Positions 7,513 to 7,630 of a DNA stretch of 7,630 nt are shown one piece after another. The notes under the pieces were generated by a model, which saw only the letters and a list, made by a program, of their open reading frames with translations, was not told the origin of the DNA and searched no databases. The position numbers and the translations under genes were made by a program. The stretch is from Erysipelotrichaceae bacterium. GTDB taxonomy: Bacteria; Bacillota_I; Bacilli_A; Erysipelotrichales; Coprobacillaceae. The stretch lies in contig JAJQDJ010000302.1 of the NCBI GenBank assembly GCA_021202205.1, forward strand, positions 1-7,630, written 5' to 3'. Every line of letters starts with the position of its first letter. Position 1 is the stretch's first letter.

Positions 7513-7530
7513 AAGAAGTTTACTTTAAAG

Positions 7531-7550
7531 TGTACCCCTTGTCAAGGACA
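7531..7550 (+). mobile_element. possible terminal inverted repeat of an IS3-family element
   Basis: TGTACCCCTTGTCAAGGACA, 18 bp after the phosphofructokinase stop codon, has the layout of IS3-family (IS150-group) ends, which begin TGTAC, contain a C-run and finish in GGACA. If so, the element would extend to the right beyond the window, and its transposase genes and second end are not visible. No target-site duplication can be tested. The internal TTGTC-AAG-GACAA symmetry could instead make this a small local palindrome with no mobile-element link. Confidence 0.35.
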
Positions 7551-7576
7551 ATTAAATAAAAAAGAGTATTTTAATC

Positions 7577-7606
7577 AATGTCATTAAGTTAAGATTTGAT
7601 GACATT
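7577..7606. repeat. 8-bp inverted repeat with 14-base loop
   Basis: AATGTCAT (7577-7584) and ATGACATT (7599-7606) are perfectly complementary and lie directly before the stronger hairpin at 7607. It could form an RNA hairpin in phosphofructokinase read-through transcripts or be a protein-binding palindrome. It has no T tract and is A+T rich, so it is not a terminator by itself. Confidence 0.5.
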
Positions 7607-7630
7607 CCCCTTCTCAAAAATGAGAAGGGG
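7607..7630 (+). terminator. perfect 10-bp GC-rich hairpin at the window edge
   Basis: CCCCTTCTCA and TGAGAAGGGG pair perfectly around an AAAA loop. It is the first strong hairpin after the phosphofructokinase gene, about 95 bases past its stop codon, and could be that gene's intrinsic terminator, but the window ends at the stem, so whether a T tract follows is unknown. Its right arm, GAGAAGGGG, resembles a ribosome binding site, so it may equally regulate translation of a gene starting just beyond the edge. The hairpin itself is certain; its role is open. Confidence 0.5.

Noticed and set aside
6228..7530. 10-bp direct repeat TACTTTAAAG at 6228-6237 and 7521-7530 flanking the phosphofructokinase gene
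   Set aside because: A 10-bp A+T-rich match at this distance is plausibly chance, and no integrase or composite structure supports an excisable unit.
1..7630. CRISPR arrays, tRNA or rRNA genes, riboswitches, defence or phage genes
   Set aside because: No regularly spaced repeats, cloverleaf-like sequences or recognisable leader motifs were seen. Intergenic regions are all under 180 bp and are explained by promoters, terminators or hairpins.

Overview
The window looks like chromosomal DNA from a low-GC, fermentative, anaerobic Firmicute. A gut Erysipelotrichia/Coprobacillaceae-type organism is a guess from the style of the proteins, not something the sequence proves. The basis is strong A+T richness, AGGAGG-type ribosome binding sites, short intrinsic terminators, a single-chain pyruvate:ferredoxin oxidoreductase (an enzyme of anaerobes) and a phosphofructokinase with pyrophosphate-type active-site residues.

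Layout from left to right. Bases 1-57 hold what may be the last 18 codons of a rightward gene. A near-perfect hairpin at 74-97 separates it from a leftward two-gene operon. That operon reads bglA-like GH1 6-phospho-beta-glucosidase (2457 to 1045), then, 13 bp later, manA class I mannose-6-phosphate isomerase (1031 to 96). Its promoter region (about 2461-2595) has a recognisable -35/-10 pair with an inverted repeat over the -35 box. Next, after its own intrinsic terminator (2596-2622), comes the leftward, full-length pyruvate:ferredoxin oxidoreductase gene (6145 to 2621). A 131-bp divergent promoter region (6146-6276) separates it from the rightward 6-phosphofructokinase gene (6277-7512). The last 118 bp hold no gene. 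They contain an 8-bp inverted repeat, a perfect 10-bp GC-rich hairpin that runs to the window edge, and a sequence at 7531 resembling the terminal inverted repeat of an IS3-family insertion sequence.

The genes form a sugar-to-acetyl-CoA theme. The glucosidase releases glucose 6-phosphate from phosphotransferase-imported beta-glucosides, ManA feeds mannose 6-phosphate into fructose 6-phosphate, phosphofructokinase commits fructose 6-phosphate to glycolysis (probably with PPi), and the oxidoreductase turns pyruvate into acetyl-CoA, CO2 and reduced ferredoxin. No transporter or regulator gene lies in the window.

All four complete genes are ordinary family members with intact catalytic residues. 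I see no previously undescribed system. The most interesting stretch is the right edge, where a possible insertion-sequence end and a hairpin that could hide a ribosome binding site follow the phosphofructokinase gene directly.
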